From: Plectrocnemia conspersa
Lineage: Eukaryota > Arthropoda > Insecta > Trichoptera > Polycentropodidae
Length of the DNA stretch: 64,000 nt
Assembly (NCBI GenBank): GCA_009617715.1
Contig: VTFK01000279.1
Location: 372,001-436,000, forward strand
Direction: 5' to 3'
Part shown: piece after piece, positions 26,273 to 37,345 of the stretch
Numbering within the stretch: position 1 is the stretch's first letter
Layout: every line of letters begins with the position of its first letter
Notes under the pieces: generated by a model
The model's input: only the letters and a program-made list of their open reading frames with translations
Told to the model about the DNA's origin: nothing
The model's database searches: none
Translations under genes and position numbers: made by a program

Positions 26273-26701
26273 ATGTTTTTTAATAGACGGAAGTCTATAT
26301 TTCAGGAAGAGCTCAACTTTATAGGTAAAAAGGAGCATAAAAATGCACGCTATAAACTCGAATCATTTTTTTTGGTTTACCTATCTGCTCTAGCATGTTG
26401 GACTCGATTTGTAGCGATTACCGTTACGTGTTTCGCAAAATGCTTAGGTAAACTCGAGTCATTTTTAATTCCCGCACCCCTCCTTCGAACGATCGTACAT
26501 AACATATTAACGTATTACGTATTGCACGTACATAATACGTATCACTTTGGTGGTACAAATTACAATAATTATGAGTCGACTGTAGCTCAAACATGTAATA
26601 ATAACTCGCCGCTGTTTACACGAACGTTGAGAATTTTTGAATTGCTTCATACAAAATGGTTACAATATATGATTATAAACGAGTTAGGTGAGTGCTATTA
26701 A
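26273..26701 (+). CDS. Hypothetical 142-codon frame, possible exon
   Basis: Longest open frame in the window, starting at ATG 26273 and ending at TAA 26699-26701. No family is recognised. The predicted peptide is mildly hydrophobic around residues 30-60 and has no obvious signal peptide or domain motif. Two splice-like signals frame it: a pyrimidine-containing acceptor ending TTTCAG at 26305, on a codon boundary, and a strong donor TTAG|GTGAGT with the intron starting at 26688. An internal exon 26306-26687 (382 bp, fully open) would be consistent. A frame this long is only marginally unexpected by chance at this composition. A near-repeat, ACTCGAATCATTTTT/ACTCGAGTCATTTTT, occurs inside it about 105 bp apart. 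Confidence 0.22.
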   Translation: MFFNRRKSIFQEELNFIGKKEHKNARYKLESFFLVYLSALACWTRFVAITVTCFAKCLGKLESFLIPAPLLRTIVHNILTYYVLHVHNTYHFGGTNYNNYESTVAQTCNNNSPLFTRTLRIFELLHTKWLQYMIINELGECY

Positions 26702-27829
26702 CGTTCATAAAATATTTATGCATTAATTATACTTTTAAAGATACTTTAGAAGCATATAGGTACAAACAATGTATACATGTATACCCAAATATAAGGTTAT
26801 TTAAAAAAAATATGGTAAGGGCTTTGTCTACTTCACTACATGACTTTTTTTTTCCTAATCTAGCACTGTAAACTATTTGATTTTATATTAATAAATGCTA
26901 TAATAGATATGAAAAATAAATTAAAAAAATATAAAAATAGTAAATATTTACTGTTTATAATGATTTATATAATACCAAATAAATAAACAATTTATTGTTA
27001 TACGTAAAAAGAAAATTGCAGAAGTCACCGTATTGATTTAGAAATTTATCGAGCCTTTGCGATAACATGTAATATCTAAACTGTTTTTAGAATAAGAAAA
27101 TTGGTTCAGCTATTAAAGCTAAACAATAATATGCCATTTTATTACATAATTTAGATCGAAACGATGAGTTATGCTTTTTTAAGAAGTGCTGCTTATAAGC
27201 ACTTGAAAAGCAAAAACAACCTGTGACTTCTAAGTAATTTATTATGCACCATATGGACCGGATTTAGTTAAGAAAAATAATTTACACTCTAAAAAAAAGC
27301 AATAATACAATGATTTTTTTGGAGGTAAAGAGAAAAATAATGCATCCTTAATCAAAAGGCTTAATGTTATTATTTTATTAAAATGTAAGGGAATTAGATT
27401 ATCCATATTTATAATTAAAAAAAAATATAGTAAGCAAATAAATATATATTAAGCCTATTCTAGTTACTACAAAGGTTCTGAATAATTGTAGATTTATATG
27501 AAAGGGATTGAAAATAATTAATCATATACTGTGTGTATTTATCTATCTCTATACTTCATTATTATGACTTTCTGTTTCTTCCTTTGAAATAAAATATTTA
27601 AAAACATATAAACAAACCATTTTGTATTTTAAAAGTTGTAGTAGTGTAAATATTTCTAATATTAAAAATATGATTTTTCATAATTTTTAATAAAACCATC
27701 TTCAAAAGTGGTTCGAAAGTAAATCATAATATAATTAAATTTTGCTACGTATGTAAATATAATATGCTGTATGTTTAAACTTCAACTTCATTATTACATA
27801 TTGACTTTCAATATCAGAGAATTCCGAGA
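26702..27829. other. AT-rich spacer
   Basis: Very AT-rich; no gene or repeat was recognised. Confidence 0.55.
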
Positions 27830-28440
27830 AAGACCCTACAGAATTTCATCATGTAACGTTATTACATTCAGGCCGATGCGGAATCCAACAAAAAATACGT
27901 TTTCATATTTAAACGTCGACTTTTATCGGCTATAAAAAAACATATTCCTCGCAATGTTTTTCGCCAATTTCCGCGAAGTCGCGACAAAGCTTCTAAGTGC
28001 CAGCCCGCCCGCCGAAAAATCTTCGATAGAGTAACGCGACACCGTTCTTCGACTCTTGTTCGGTGACTGGATGCAAAAATTAAGCCAGTCATATCGAAGA
28101 ATATTTTCCAACCCCCGTGGGGGTGCGTTTGTTCCAGCAGTCGACAGCGAACCGCGTTTCGAGGTGCAGACGCGGGGATGGTATCCATTAAAATTTCACG
28201 GGCCACGGGAGACTGACAGATTAAGGGAGTCATCGGTTGCGAGCAAGGATTGAGTCGCTGTGGTGGTGAAAAAAAAATCCCCAACCACCCTCTGAAAGCG
28301 CCTGAAGAGATAGGAGAAAATGACGTAAAAATTGAGATAGCTGAAAGATTATACTCGCGCGCCGAACCATATTTTTTCTCTTCCTCTCTTCTTTCTGTCT
28401 ATCTCGTTTCGTTAACGCACGTCAAAACGTAGCAATCTGT
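27830..28440 (-). other. GC-richer island with 138-codon minus frame
   Basis: The minus strand is open for 138 codons (28284 down to 27868), and a plus frame of 65 codons overlaps. A minus-strand acceptor-like signal (eight T's, then CACCACCACAG) ends at 28258, inside the frame. The translation is Arg-rich in its second half and matches no family I know. It may be an exon, but it may equally be a composition effect of the island. Confidence 0.2.
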
Positions 28441-28769
28441 CAGATGCCAGAAATAAAAAGTGAATTAATCATCGAATATAATGGTCGTGTATATGCATAG
28501 TGATAGATACGATTTTTTGCCAGATGTCAAATATTAATCAAGCGAATTGTTGATCTGAGCTTTTTTCCGGTAAGCTTAGGTAAAAAACATTTTCGGTAAT
28601 GGATATCGCCACGAAAATAATATTATGTAACTTGATATATTATTGTGTGTTGGTAACATATCAGATTTTGATAATAATTAACGTTAATTCACATTATGCG
28701 GAATGTCTACTGTGTAACTGTGTGTATACATATATAAAATTAACATATCGAACTATATTTTATATTGTG
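28441..28769. other. AT-rich spacer
   Basis: Nothing recognised. Confidence 0.5.
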
Positions 28770-28940
28770 GTTTAGCGTTATGAAACGCGACATGCAAATC
28801 GAGCGACACGACACGTTCGCACGTGCATTCTAATTGCTTCACAATATCACGTGTTATAATTTACACGTGTTACGGTCGACGTTAATTGACATCGACGGTG
28901 ACCGCGATTAGACATTGTTTCGTGATGGTATGTAAACATA
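28770..28940. promoter_or_regulatory. E-box/octamer cluster
   Basis: Three CACGTG E-boxes lie at 28820, 28848 and 28864, within 50 bp, next to a perfect POU octamer ATGCAAAT at 28792-28799. A TTAATTGA homeodomain-like word follows at about 28882. From base composition about one CACGTG per 10 kb is expected, so the cluster is unusual. CACGTG is bound by bHLH factors such as CLOCK/CYCLE, Myc/Max and USF types; which would act here is unknown. Confidence 0.4.
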
Positions 28941-29239
28941 ATTCGCATATAATAAACCATTGGGTATTGCAATTAAGTGCCAAGAATGGATTGCAGTAGA
29001 CTTTAGCCCTAACAAAATATGTTTTTGCTTAACTGACAGAATTCCAAAAATATTTGTAGCATGTATTGTAAAATTTGACTGTCATTAATAAAATTACTTT
29101 TTTTAATTATTTTACCATGAAGATGCTATTTGTAGGCAACGCACGATACCCAGAGAAGAAGAATTCGAACTACATTTTTTACCGGATTAAATCCGTTAAC
29201 GCTAAAAAAAAAATTCCCCAATCCACTCCAATAGAACTC
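28941..29239. other. AT-rich spacer
   Basis: Nothing recognised. Confidence 0.4.
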
Positions 29240-29795
29240 TAAATTAATTATAAGCGCTTCATCACACAAAAAAGCTACAGCTAAAGTCGTCACAGTTTCG
29301 AAAGTTGCCGTGCCGTGGCATGTGATGAAGCCCCGACGTCGGCAGACTGTACGGCGCGAACAAAAACGTTTTAACTTGCAAATGTGCCGAAACTTTTTCG
29401 TTCCGCGGGTTCACATAATCGCATAGCAATTACTGTGTTTTGTTTCAATCCAGAACTAAGTTCGAGATCATGCCTGCCGCCCGCCATGCCATAACTTGAC
29501 TTAAATTATTCACGCCCGGCGGGATACGCCGAAACCGTAACCGCGAAACCCTCCCCCAGACGCTCTTTGAAGCGGTCCTTCGACTACGTACTTGCTACGT
29601 CTACGTCTACGTGTTCTCTCTCTCTCACTCACTCTGCAAATCTGCATATAAATCGGGGAATCAGCGCGGTGATAATGAGAGCACAAGAGAGCCGGTGGAC
29701 CGAAGGGTGGCGGGGCGACGCCCTACCCAAAGAAATACCCTTGCCCAGAAACGTTGAAGAAAAGTGATGAAAATATGTTTTATAACTAGCATACA
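29240..29795. other. GC-richer island with short tandem repeats
   Basis: CpG-rich patch. It contains a short TCTACG tandem run at 29595-29612 followed by a CT run at about 29614-29626. A 66-codon plus frame (29567-29767) overlaps these repeats and matches nothing. Confidence 0.4.
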
Positions 29796-30944
29796 GCGCG
29801 GAAGGACGTTGTTAGATTGTTGAGTTGACATGGATAAGTCTTACAAAGTCTTATAAGTAAAAAAAAGTCTGGACGCTACAAGTGATAGAAATGAAGCATC
29901 TTTGAAAGGTAAAATTTTAATCAGGCAGTAATCAAAAAAATATACTATTGCCATTTATATTACAATAAGGAATACGGTGGCTGTTTATTAATTTGTCACG
30001 ATTAAATAATATATTTTAAAGTACCTAAAAAAATAGTATAAGTACCCGAAAATCAATTCTATGTTGGTATAATAAAATAATGCATGCATTTAGTTACCAT
30101 CTGACGATACGCATGTTCTTAAACGAAATATATCAAATTGAAACTCACCTGAAATAAAAAAAATAACGATTAGTGTTACATATATTTATATATAAATACT
30201 AAAACTATTGTTAAAAAAAATAAAGTACATAAAAACGATTTAATTACTAGAATTTTCTTATAAGAAAAAAACAGGACACATAATGGTTTAATATATTTAT
30301 TTAAATACTCTTAAATAGTCGCCAAAAAAATTTAAGGATGGAAAATAAATTAAAAATTGTTTATATTAAAAGACGTTATTAAATTATAAAATATAATAAA
30401 GCCCACTAATTTGAGCTAAAATTATTTTACAATCAGTGAAATAACCTATAATTTTAAATAATTTATGTTGCAGTTATCTTACATAATTTACAGTTAATTT
30501 GATCAGTGTAATAAGTAGTTACATAAAATATTTAATAAATGCTAACGACTGTCATATTGTAACATATTTAATAAAATTAGGTCCTGGGAGATTTATCTAC
30601 AATTTTAGAGAGAATCTTTTCTAATAGAAAAATTATAAAAAGTATGTTTAGTTACAGGGGTTGAAGATGTAAGATTTGAGGTATCTCTATAATTATACCA
30701 AAATACGAATCAATAAAGTGGATTTATTGTTATCAATAATAAAATATTTTTTGAAGATATTTGTGTCTGTAAAAAATATGAATATTTCCATCCGCATCTA
30801 AAGAGAAATTGGATATGATTTATTCATTTCTCGTGGAAATGTTTATAGAATTCAATATATCTATGAGGTACGTTGCCCCAAAACACACTCATGCGATGCA
30901 TTCATACTGTTGTATTCGAATGATAATATTATGAATTGCTGTTA
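29796..30944. other. AT-rich spacer up to LINE copy 2
   Basis: Nothing recognised. Confidence 0.5.
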
Positions 30945-31876
30945 TTTAGCTATGGCAATAGTTATCGAGTACCACAGGGATTCAATCTGAACCCTCTGCT
31001 CTTTTTGCTCTCTATTATTGACACACGTGCGACAAATAATAACATGAAGTATTTATTATATGCTAATGACATGAAAGTGTTTCAGAATATTTTACACGAA
31101 TTCGGGTTCATTTTCTTTACAGAAAGACCTGGAGTTGCTGTAAAGATGTTCGATTGACGATCGACTACCTTTCAGGATCAGGTGTTTTAGGTAGAAATAC
31201 TTTCGTCGATGACGATATAGACAGGAGACACAGGAGAATACAAAAGTGTCGCAGGAGACACTCGAAATAATTTCGTCGATGACGTTCGAGCAGGGAAAGA
31301 GATTTTTTTTGCACATCGACAAAATTTGCGATAAGGCGTCGAGGATGCTCGGCTTAGTTATGGGGAGCGCGTGTCAGTTCAATAACTTATTAGCGATTTT
31401 CGTTCTTTTCCATTGTCTGGAATTCAATATCTGGAATTCATTCTGATATCCTAGTGCTTTTTTACTGAAAGCGTTGAGATACAATTTCATGCATTCTTGG
31501 CGTAGTATTTCCTCAACGAAAAACTTTTTAAAGTTACTAAGGGCGGAATCGACAACCCGTCAATGCTCGGTAAATTTCAGAAGCGAGTTTTAGTCACGAT
31601 CGCGTCCCTTATTCTTGAGGGTTGTGGCTAGGACGTCAGCGCTAAAGAACGCTCATGCAGTAACATATATCTTTTTAATGAGCCTGCCAAATACAAAGAT
31701 GTATTTGGCAGGCTCGTTAAATGTGATATATAGGATAGTGCTCATATATTTTAAGTGTGCACCATAACTGATTTTTTAATATTTAATTGTATTATATAAA
31801 GAACATCATGATGTATTTGAGAAACTTGTCAAATCTTCATAGTCAAATTTGTAATAAAAAAAAAAAATAAAATAAA
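30945..31876 (+). mobile_element. Decayed LINE copy 2, same family as 12283-13680
   Basis: Starts near motif B of the reverse transcriptase (RVPQGFNLNPLLF, about 30966-31005), has YAND in place of the catalytic YADD (about 31060-31071), then thumb-region homology (KICDKASRMLGLVMGSACQF, about 31323-31382) and C-terminal homology to about 31665. The decayed 3' stem-loop region is at 31801-31844 and the A-rich tail at about 31850-31876. It is split over frames, has lost parts, and carries a local duplication: TTTCGTCGATGACG occurs twice, about 70 bp apart, near 31203 and 31270. It is non-functional, and clearly older or faster-decayed than the copy at 12.3 kb. Confidence 0.87.
31675..31720. repeat. 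Perfect 15-bp hairpin inside LINE copy 2
   Basis: GAGCCTGCCAAATAC (31680-31694) pairs perfectly with GTATTTGGCAGGCTC (31701-31715) over a 6-nt loop. With one mismatch the stem extends through TTAA on each side. The corresponding stretch of LINE copy 1 lacks this palindrome, so it probably formed after insertion, for example by template switching. Confidence 0.85.
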
Positions 31877-31985
31877 AGCTATATCTTAATTAAATATAAC
31901 TAATTATTTTAATGGCTCTACGTATATTTATTTATTTAAAAATAAATATTTAATAATCACATCAATAAATTAGTTATTCCCGTGA
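31877..31985. other. AT-rich spacer
   Basis: Short AT-rich stretch, nothing recognised. Confidence 0.4.
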
Positions 31986-32430
31986 CTTGATAAATGAATA
32001 AGGGACTCGTTAGAAACAATGGTGTAAAAAGTGAGCAGAATCTGATTTGAGATTGTTCAAGACGATCGCTCGCTCTTCGTGAACTTTTTTTGCACATGTC
32101 GACATGAAGCAAAAATGCGATTTCTCACTCCCCGGGGGTGGTTCCACAGCTACGTCTTGCATTAACGCTTTAAATTTCACGTAAAATAAGAGCGGCAGTC
32201 TCACAGGAGACACTCGATATCGTACGTGGCTGTGTGAATTCAACGGAAATCTCGCGGGATGTTTTTTCGCAGGTGAATACAATTCGCGCTGCTCAAAAAT
32301 ACATGGAAAAATATTTCTTTTCTTTTTGTCTGTCGCTTGCGGGGTTTGCGATAAAAACAACTTGTAACGCTTGAAAAACGGAATAACGCGGTGATATTTT
32401 GTTATGTGCGTCGCGAAATAATTCATACTA
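31986..32430 (-). other. GC-richer island with 138-codon minus frame
   Basis: The minus strand is open from ATG at 32426 to TAA at 32010 (138 codons). The product would be basic and Cys-poor, with no recognised motif, and I do not assign a function. The patch lies between a LINE relic and an LTR-like block, so it could be an island or a fragment of unrecognised origin. Confidence 0.2.
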
Positions 32431-32716
32431 TGAAAACATCATAGATAATAAAAAAATAGGTTATTAAAAGTGGTACACATAAAATATAAAACTACCAAAA
32501 TATACTTTTTACTTTGGTGCGACGTGGTTCCATCGCTGTACTTTAGTCATGTGTTTTTGACGGTTTCCTATTCCATCGCAGCGTGTTTTTTTCAAGCCGA
32601 TTACATATTATCTTATAGAAAACATATATTAAATACAATTAAGGAGTTCAAAAGACGCAAAAACTTCGTTTTAATGTACATGCAATAGCAGAAGTATTGG
32701 ACCATTTCCATATAAG
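32431..32716. other. Spacer
   Basis: AT-rich sequence with a 72-codon plus frame (32470-32688) of no recognisable content. Confidence 0.4.
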
Positions 32717-33400
32717 TGTGGCGACCACACATATAGGCAAATTTAGAAGAACGATTGTCTCATTGTTAATGACCGTGATCAAAAACGTTCATTCATTAAC
32801 AATGCGATAAACAATCATGGCACAAGAGGGATTTATTTTGATCACACAACACGCGTCATTAAAAGAATCCCTTTTGTGACAAAACGGTACGGACGCAATC
32901 ACTCACCACAATGCAAACCCTTTCCGAATAATTCGAAAGTCTAGAGCCAAGCAAAAAACTTGCTTTCAGAAAAACACAACATCCGATTTCTCGAATTCTA
33001 AGAAGCCACTGTAGCGATTAGCTAGGAGATCGATGCACAATCGCGATTGGCCAGCTAGCGTGCATCCCCCTTAAGGATATAAGCCGGACTCCAACGAGGA
33101 GAGGGCAGACGGCCCAAGACAGACGGTCCGAGATACGAGACGGCTGAGGCACGAGACAAGAGACGTCACCAGACAGCAGAGCCAGCGACGCAGACGACCA
33201 GAGAGTCAAGATCTACCAGCAGCTATCCGGAGGAAGCACCCCAAGGGCTACGCCCACTAAATAAGCATAGCTATTCGATTTTGGAAAAATCTGTCAAATT
33301 GTATTGATTTGCTTTTATCTTAGCTATTTGTACTAAGTTATTATATCAAATATTATTACATTTATTTTAATCATCATATGTCCTATAGATTATCGCTACA
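32717..33400 (+). mobile_element. LTR-like block (candidate solo LTR, gypsy-like)
   Basis: A 684-bp block begins TGTGGCGACC and ends TATCGCTACA; the ends are short imperfect inverted repeats (TGTGGCG with CGCTACA), as in LTRs (TG...CA). Inside, a TATA-like GGATATAAGCC at about 33076-33087 is followed by a purine- and AGAC-rich GC segment (33095-33235) like the transcribed leader of arthropod gypsy LTRs, then AATAAG-type words near 33260. The 5' part has a perfect 12-bp inverted repeat (32761-32772 with 32793-32804). No matching target duplication was seen at the flanks, and no gag/pol sequence or second LTR is present. Confidence 0.45.
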
Positions 33401-34079
33401 GATGCTATTACACGCTTAATAGTAATTATTCTAATATCAAGATAAACCAACTTATCTTTCACTGCTTATATACATACACACACATAATTATGTGCATAAT
33501 TTTGAATATTTTATGATCCTGACTTTCCGGGCTCAGATTAGGCGACCCATTCAAAAGTTCTTATATGGTGTTCGTGGGTTGTATGTATGCGAAATTTCCG
33601 CGGGAAGTGCGCTCGTGCCATTATTAGTTATCGATTCTGCTTTGTTTGTTACTGTGACAGTAAATCACAGGCCCTTAATGGCGGTAATCTGTCCCGGGAT
33701 GTTTATGACATAAAATCATTTGCAACGCCCGTAACCAGATACGGTCGGTAATCATCGTCGTTAACGGCGCGTGTACCCATCGAACGGACTATTTTAACCC
33801 CCGCGCCCATTCCACGGTTAAATGTGTACTGAAAAAATAACCCATGATCGTTAGAAGCTACTTTTAAATTGGAAAAATAAAAAATAAATGCGTTGTTTTT
33901 AAAATATTCAAAATACATATAATAGATCATCAATAATAGGACTAAATCAATCACATATGCTGCAGTGTAAACCGGTGCATTATACGGGTGAAGCGTATTA
34001 TAAATCAGTGAAAATATTTACTCATGCAGGTTAACTAACTCACTTTTGATCTATTCCAAAATCTTAGCGTAATTAGTTT
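33401..34079. other. Spacer with GC-richer island
   Basis: AT-rich flanks around a mixed island at 33520-33830. A 73-codon plus frame (33492-33713) and an 83-codon minus frame (33703-33954) have no recognised content. Confidence 0.35.
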
Positions 34080-34770
34080 TTGTAAGTTTATCCGTTAAGT
34101 TCGCCGCGATACTCATCCGTTATGTTCATGTACTATATGTATGCACGTTATTGTCTGAAGTTTGACTTTTCGTATGAGCGGACAAAAGGGTTAGTGCATT
34201 GAAAATTAGTAACAGTCTAACGGGATCCCTATACATATTCATTAACCCGGCTCTGACGCAATACAATGGAACGGAACGAGCCGCGCGAAATGCACATAGT
34301 ATATACGTCAATTAGGGAAACGAAACGTCAAAACTATTACTGGCTCAAGTGCTATGAAAACGGGGTGTCTGTCGTTAACGATTTAAGCATTTAAATTTAT
34401 CTCTATGCATTGTGTGGATACAATCGGATGGAATATGAAACGTTCTTTCATTATAAATTGAATAATCGATCATTTTTTTACATTATACAAAGTAAAATAA
34501 TACCATATCGTTTAAGAGCGCGTAGGTTAAATAAAGGACTTATAAAGTATAAGTACGAAGGCAGAGGTAAACTTTTACGAAACACGTGTGACACATATTG
34601 CACGAAAAAATAATATAAAATACATATTTTATACAATGTCTTGCTCTACAAGAAAAACACGTAGAAGATTAAAAATAAATATTACATATCAAGTCAGGCT
34701 TTATATGAGATTTATTATAGAAGCATAATATATTAATAGCATGTGATATTTTTTGCTCACTCTGTTTAGG
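34080..34770. other. Small mixed island and AT-rich spacer
   Basis: Mixed patch at 34080-34380, then an AT-rich stretch with a CACGTG at 34583. No gene was recognised. Confidence 0.35.
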
Positions 34771-35400
34771 GTCGTAAAAAAACTTTTCCCTCAGCCGTCC
34801 ACTTAAAAGGTTACCAATAATAGATACGAGCCATTAAATTATAGTTTTGCTTCGGTTACGTTCACTAAAAGCCAAGTTTGAATTTCTTGCCAACGTTTAC
34901 CCGACCGGGGACGGTTCCCTTGAAGGGGTTGGTTCAGTTCAGTCCCCTTCCATCGCGACAAACTTGCCGAGTGTAAAATGATTGATTTTTCTTATGGTCC
35001 CTGACAAGTACCCCGGGTGCTTTTTTGCCCTGTCACATAATAAAGTTTTATAAAGGCCCTTGAAGCTCCTATTCTTCGTCGAACGCTTGAAAGGCAACGA
35101 AGAAGAACAAAAGCTGTCAACACATTGTTGTTTGTATATTCAATTCGGCGGACGGCTGGCGGAAAGAATACAAAATAATAGAAGTAATCAAATATTGTTA
35201 TACCGTTACGATTCATTCGCACCGTTTCGATACGAAAAATCAATTCGGTAAAGTGTTTTCAATTTTGAACACAATCGCCAGGACGCTAACGAAGTGATTT
35301 CAATCTGCAAATGGTCAATTCTGAGAAGGTTGGCTCAAAATAAACGTAAAGTCATGGGGGTTGCGACTTGGAACCGTGATTTAGAATCTTTGGAAAATAA
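34771..35400. other. GC-richer island
   Basis: Mixed CpG-containing island. Overlapping 63-codon plus and 83-codon minus frames (34992-35251) resemble nothing known. CCCTTGAAGGG palindromes occur near 34918. Confidence 0.35.
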
Positions 35401-36855
35401 ATGACAATATTTTAAACTTTTACAGATTGATTACAATAATTTATTAAAATATATATCTTGATCCTTTAGTTTATACTAATATATATATTAAAAAAACAAT
35501 GCAATTTTTTGTCCTAAACGTTCTAAAAAATATTATTTTTACCACAAAACTATAATTGTGATATACACATCAATTTATAGCATGTGTAATATTTTTATTA
35601 AATGCAATAGATTTTGTAAAATAAAAAAATTTAATCGAAGAAGTACAGTCACCAGACACAGAGAGATCGTCGAAAAAACTAGATCACTGATAAAACATTG
35701 AACCTGATGAAAAAATAACAGCTTAAAAAATCAGGTATAATAACCAAGTATCTAATGCAAATCCTTATATAAATACATAAATGATATCTGCATCACAATT
35801 GAAGCGAATGCAAGTACAAATCTAATAAAATATCTATTTAAAACATTAAAATTACTGAATCGTGAGATTAGCCCTAAACTTTCACAAGGATAAAAAAAAT
35901 AATTCTCAGACATATATAAAACAGACTTATCCAAATAATTCAGCACTCTAAATAAATTAAGTTTTGAACCAGATATTTATAAAGCTAATAAAAAACTGAA
36001 GATAAGCCAATCAAGTAATAATGATTAAAAGGTATTGCCATATTGTGTGATATGTGCAACAATTTTGTATTTTATGTATTTTTTTAAATCAAATCATAAA
36101 CATTTTTAATACTGAAAAACTGTCGTATTAATAGTAAAACAGAATATATATAAATAGATTTAAATTCAGCATATGCACATAATTTTAAAATTTTTTTACT
36201 AAAAATTAATGCGTATAAAAAACCGTGAAAATAATATGTATATATATGCATGTTACAACAAAATTAAAATATATAATGGTAGTTTATAATAATTGTTACA
36301 GTACTCAATAAGAGTTTAAAATACAATATTGATAGTTCTAGGTAAATGATAAATATTAAACAAATTAATGTTTATATTTTCTGTAGAGGTAGTATTACAA
36401 GATAGTAAAGTTTATTTATTTATAATTTAACCATTATTCCTTGACATTTCTGATTAAGGAACATAAAAATTCACGTGGAATTTAAATTTACACCATTGTT
36501 CTAGTGATATTTTATTTTGTTTGATGTTTTGTGAAATTAGCCCTTGTAAAAAAAATAATTTAAGGATTAAAATTGCACTATGTCTTAAGTATTTACATTA
36601 ACATAAGCTTAAATACATTATTAAACAGAAACATATTACAATGTATAATACACACGAAAATGTGTAAAAAATGTTTTATATCATATAAGAATAAAATATG
36701 TTGATATTTGAGACATGACACTGGTGGTATTATGTATCACGCAGGGAACAGCTTTAATATCACAGATGATATATTATCAAAATGATAATATATCACACAT
36801 GAATAAAATTCATAACATCCAGATGTGACTGATATCAGCGATGTATGAAAATAAT
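35401..36855. other. Long AT-rich spacer
   Basis: AT-rich. A weakly codon-like plus-strand run at about 35760-35885 matches no family. A CACGTG is at 36472. Confidence 0.5.
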
Positions 36856-37345
36856 ATTGCAGATCTGGTCATCGGAGGAGCCAGTTGCATCCTAGGTACC
36901 GATTTTCCAGTCGGGGTGGTAGGGTAGGCGTTGATAAATTACCGATCTTAACACCAGTGGCAGGTAATTCAGGACAGGTCCGTGGAGTTTCCCACTTGGG
37001 CCAAGAAGCACGAGGGTTGCGCTCCTCCCTCGTCCACCTTGTCTTTGTTGTAGACACGCCACTTACGATGATTTGTGAACGTTTCGAGTGTTTGGCGAGG
37101 GTCAAGATTTTCAACGCCAGACACATCCCTATCGGGTACATATATGTGGGTAATTACTGTTATTTGTCGAGCGATCCCTAGAGCTAGAACCGAAATCCAC
37201 GAGACAACACTGCCACTTATCCTCTCTAGCATGTTGTACGGAACGTACTATGCTGTATAAAACAATGCCGGTACTATTGCACTTTGCAGAAGATTGTCGG
37301 AGCATTACAGCATCCAACCCGCACATTACGGCGTTAACATATTGG
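36856..37345. other. GC-richer segment open in many frames
   Basis: Five overlapping frames of 61-98 codons occur on both strands (largest 36885-37181 plus, 36869-37141 minus and 36969-37232 minus). No known domain was recognised in any of them. The composition contrasts sharply with the flanking AT-rich DNA, so a transposon fragment or an exon is possible, but I cannot say which. Confidence 0.3.
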
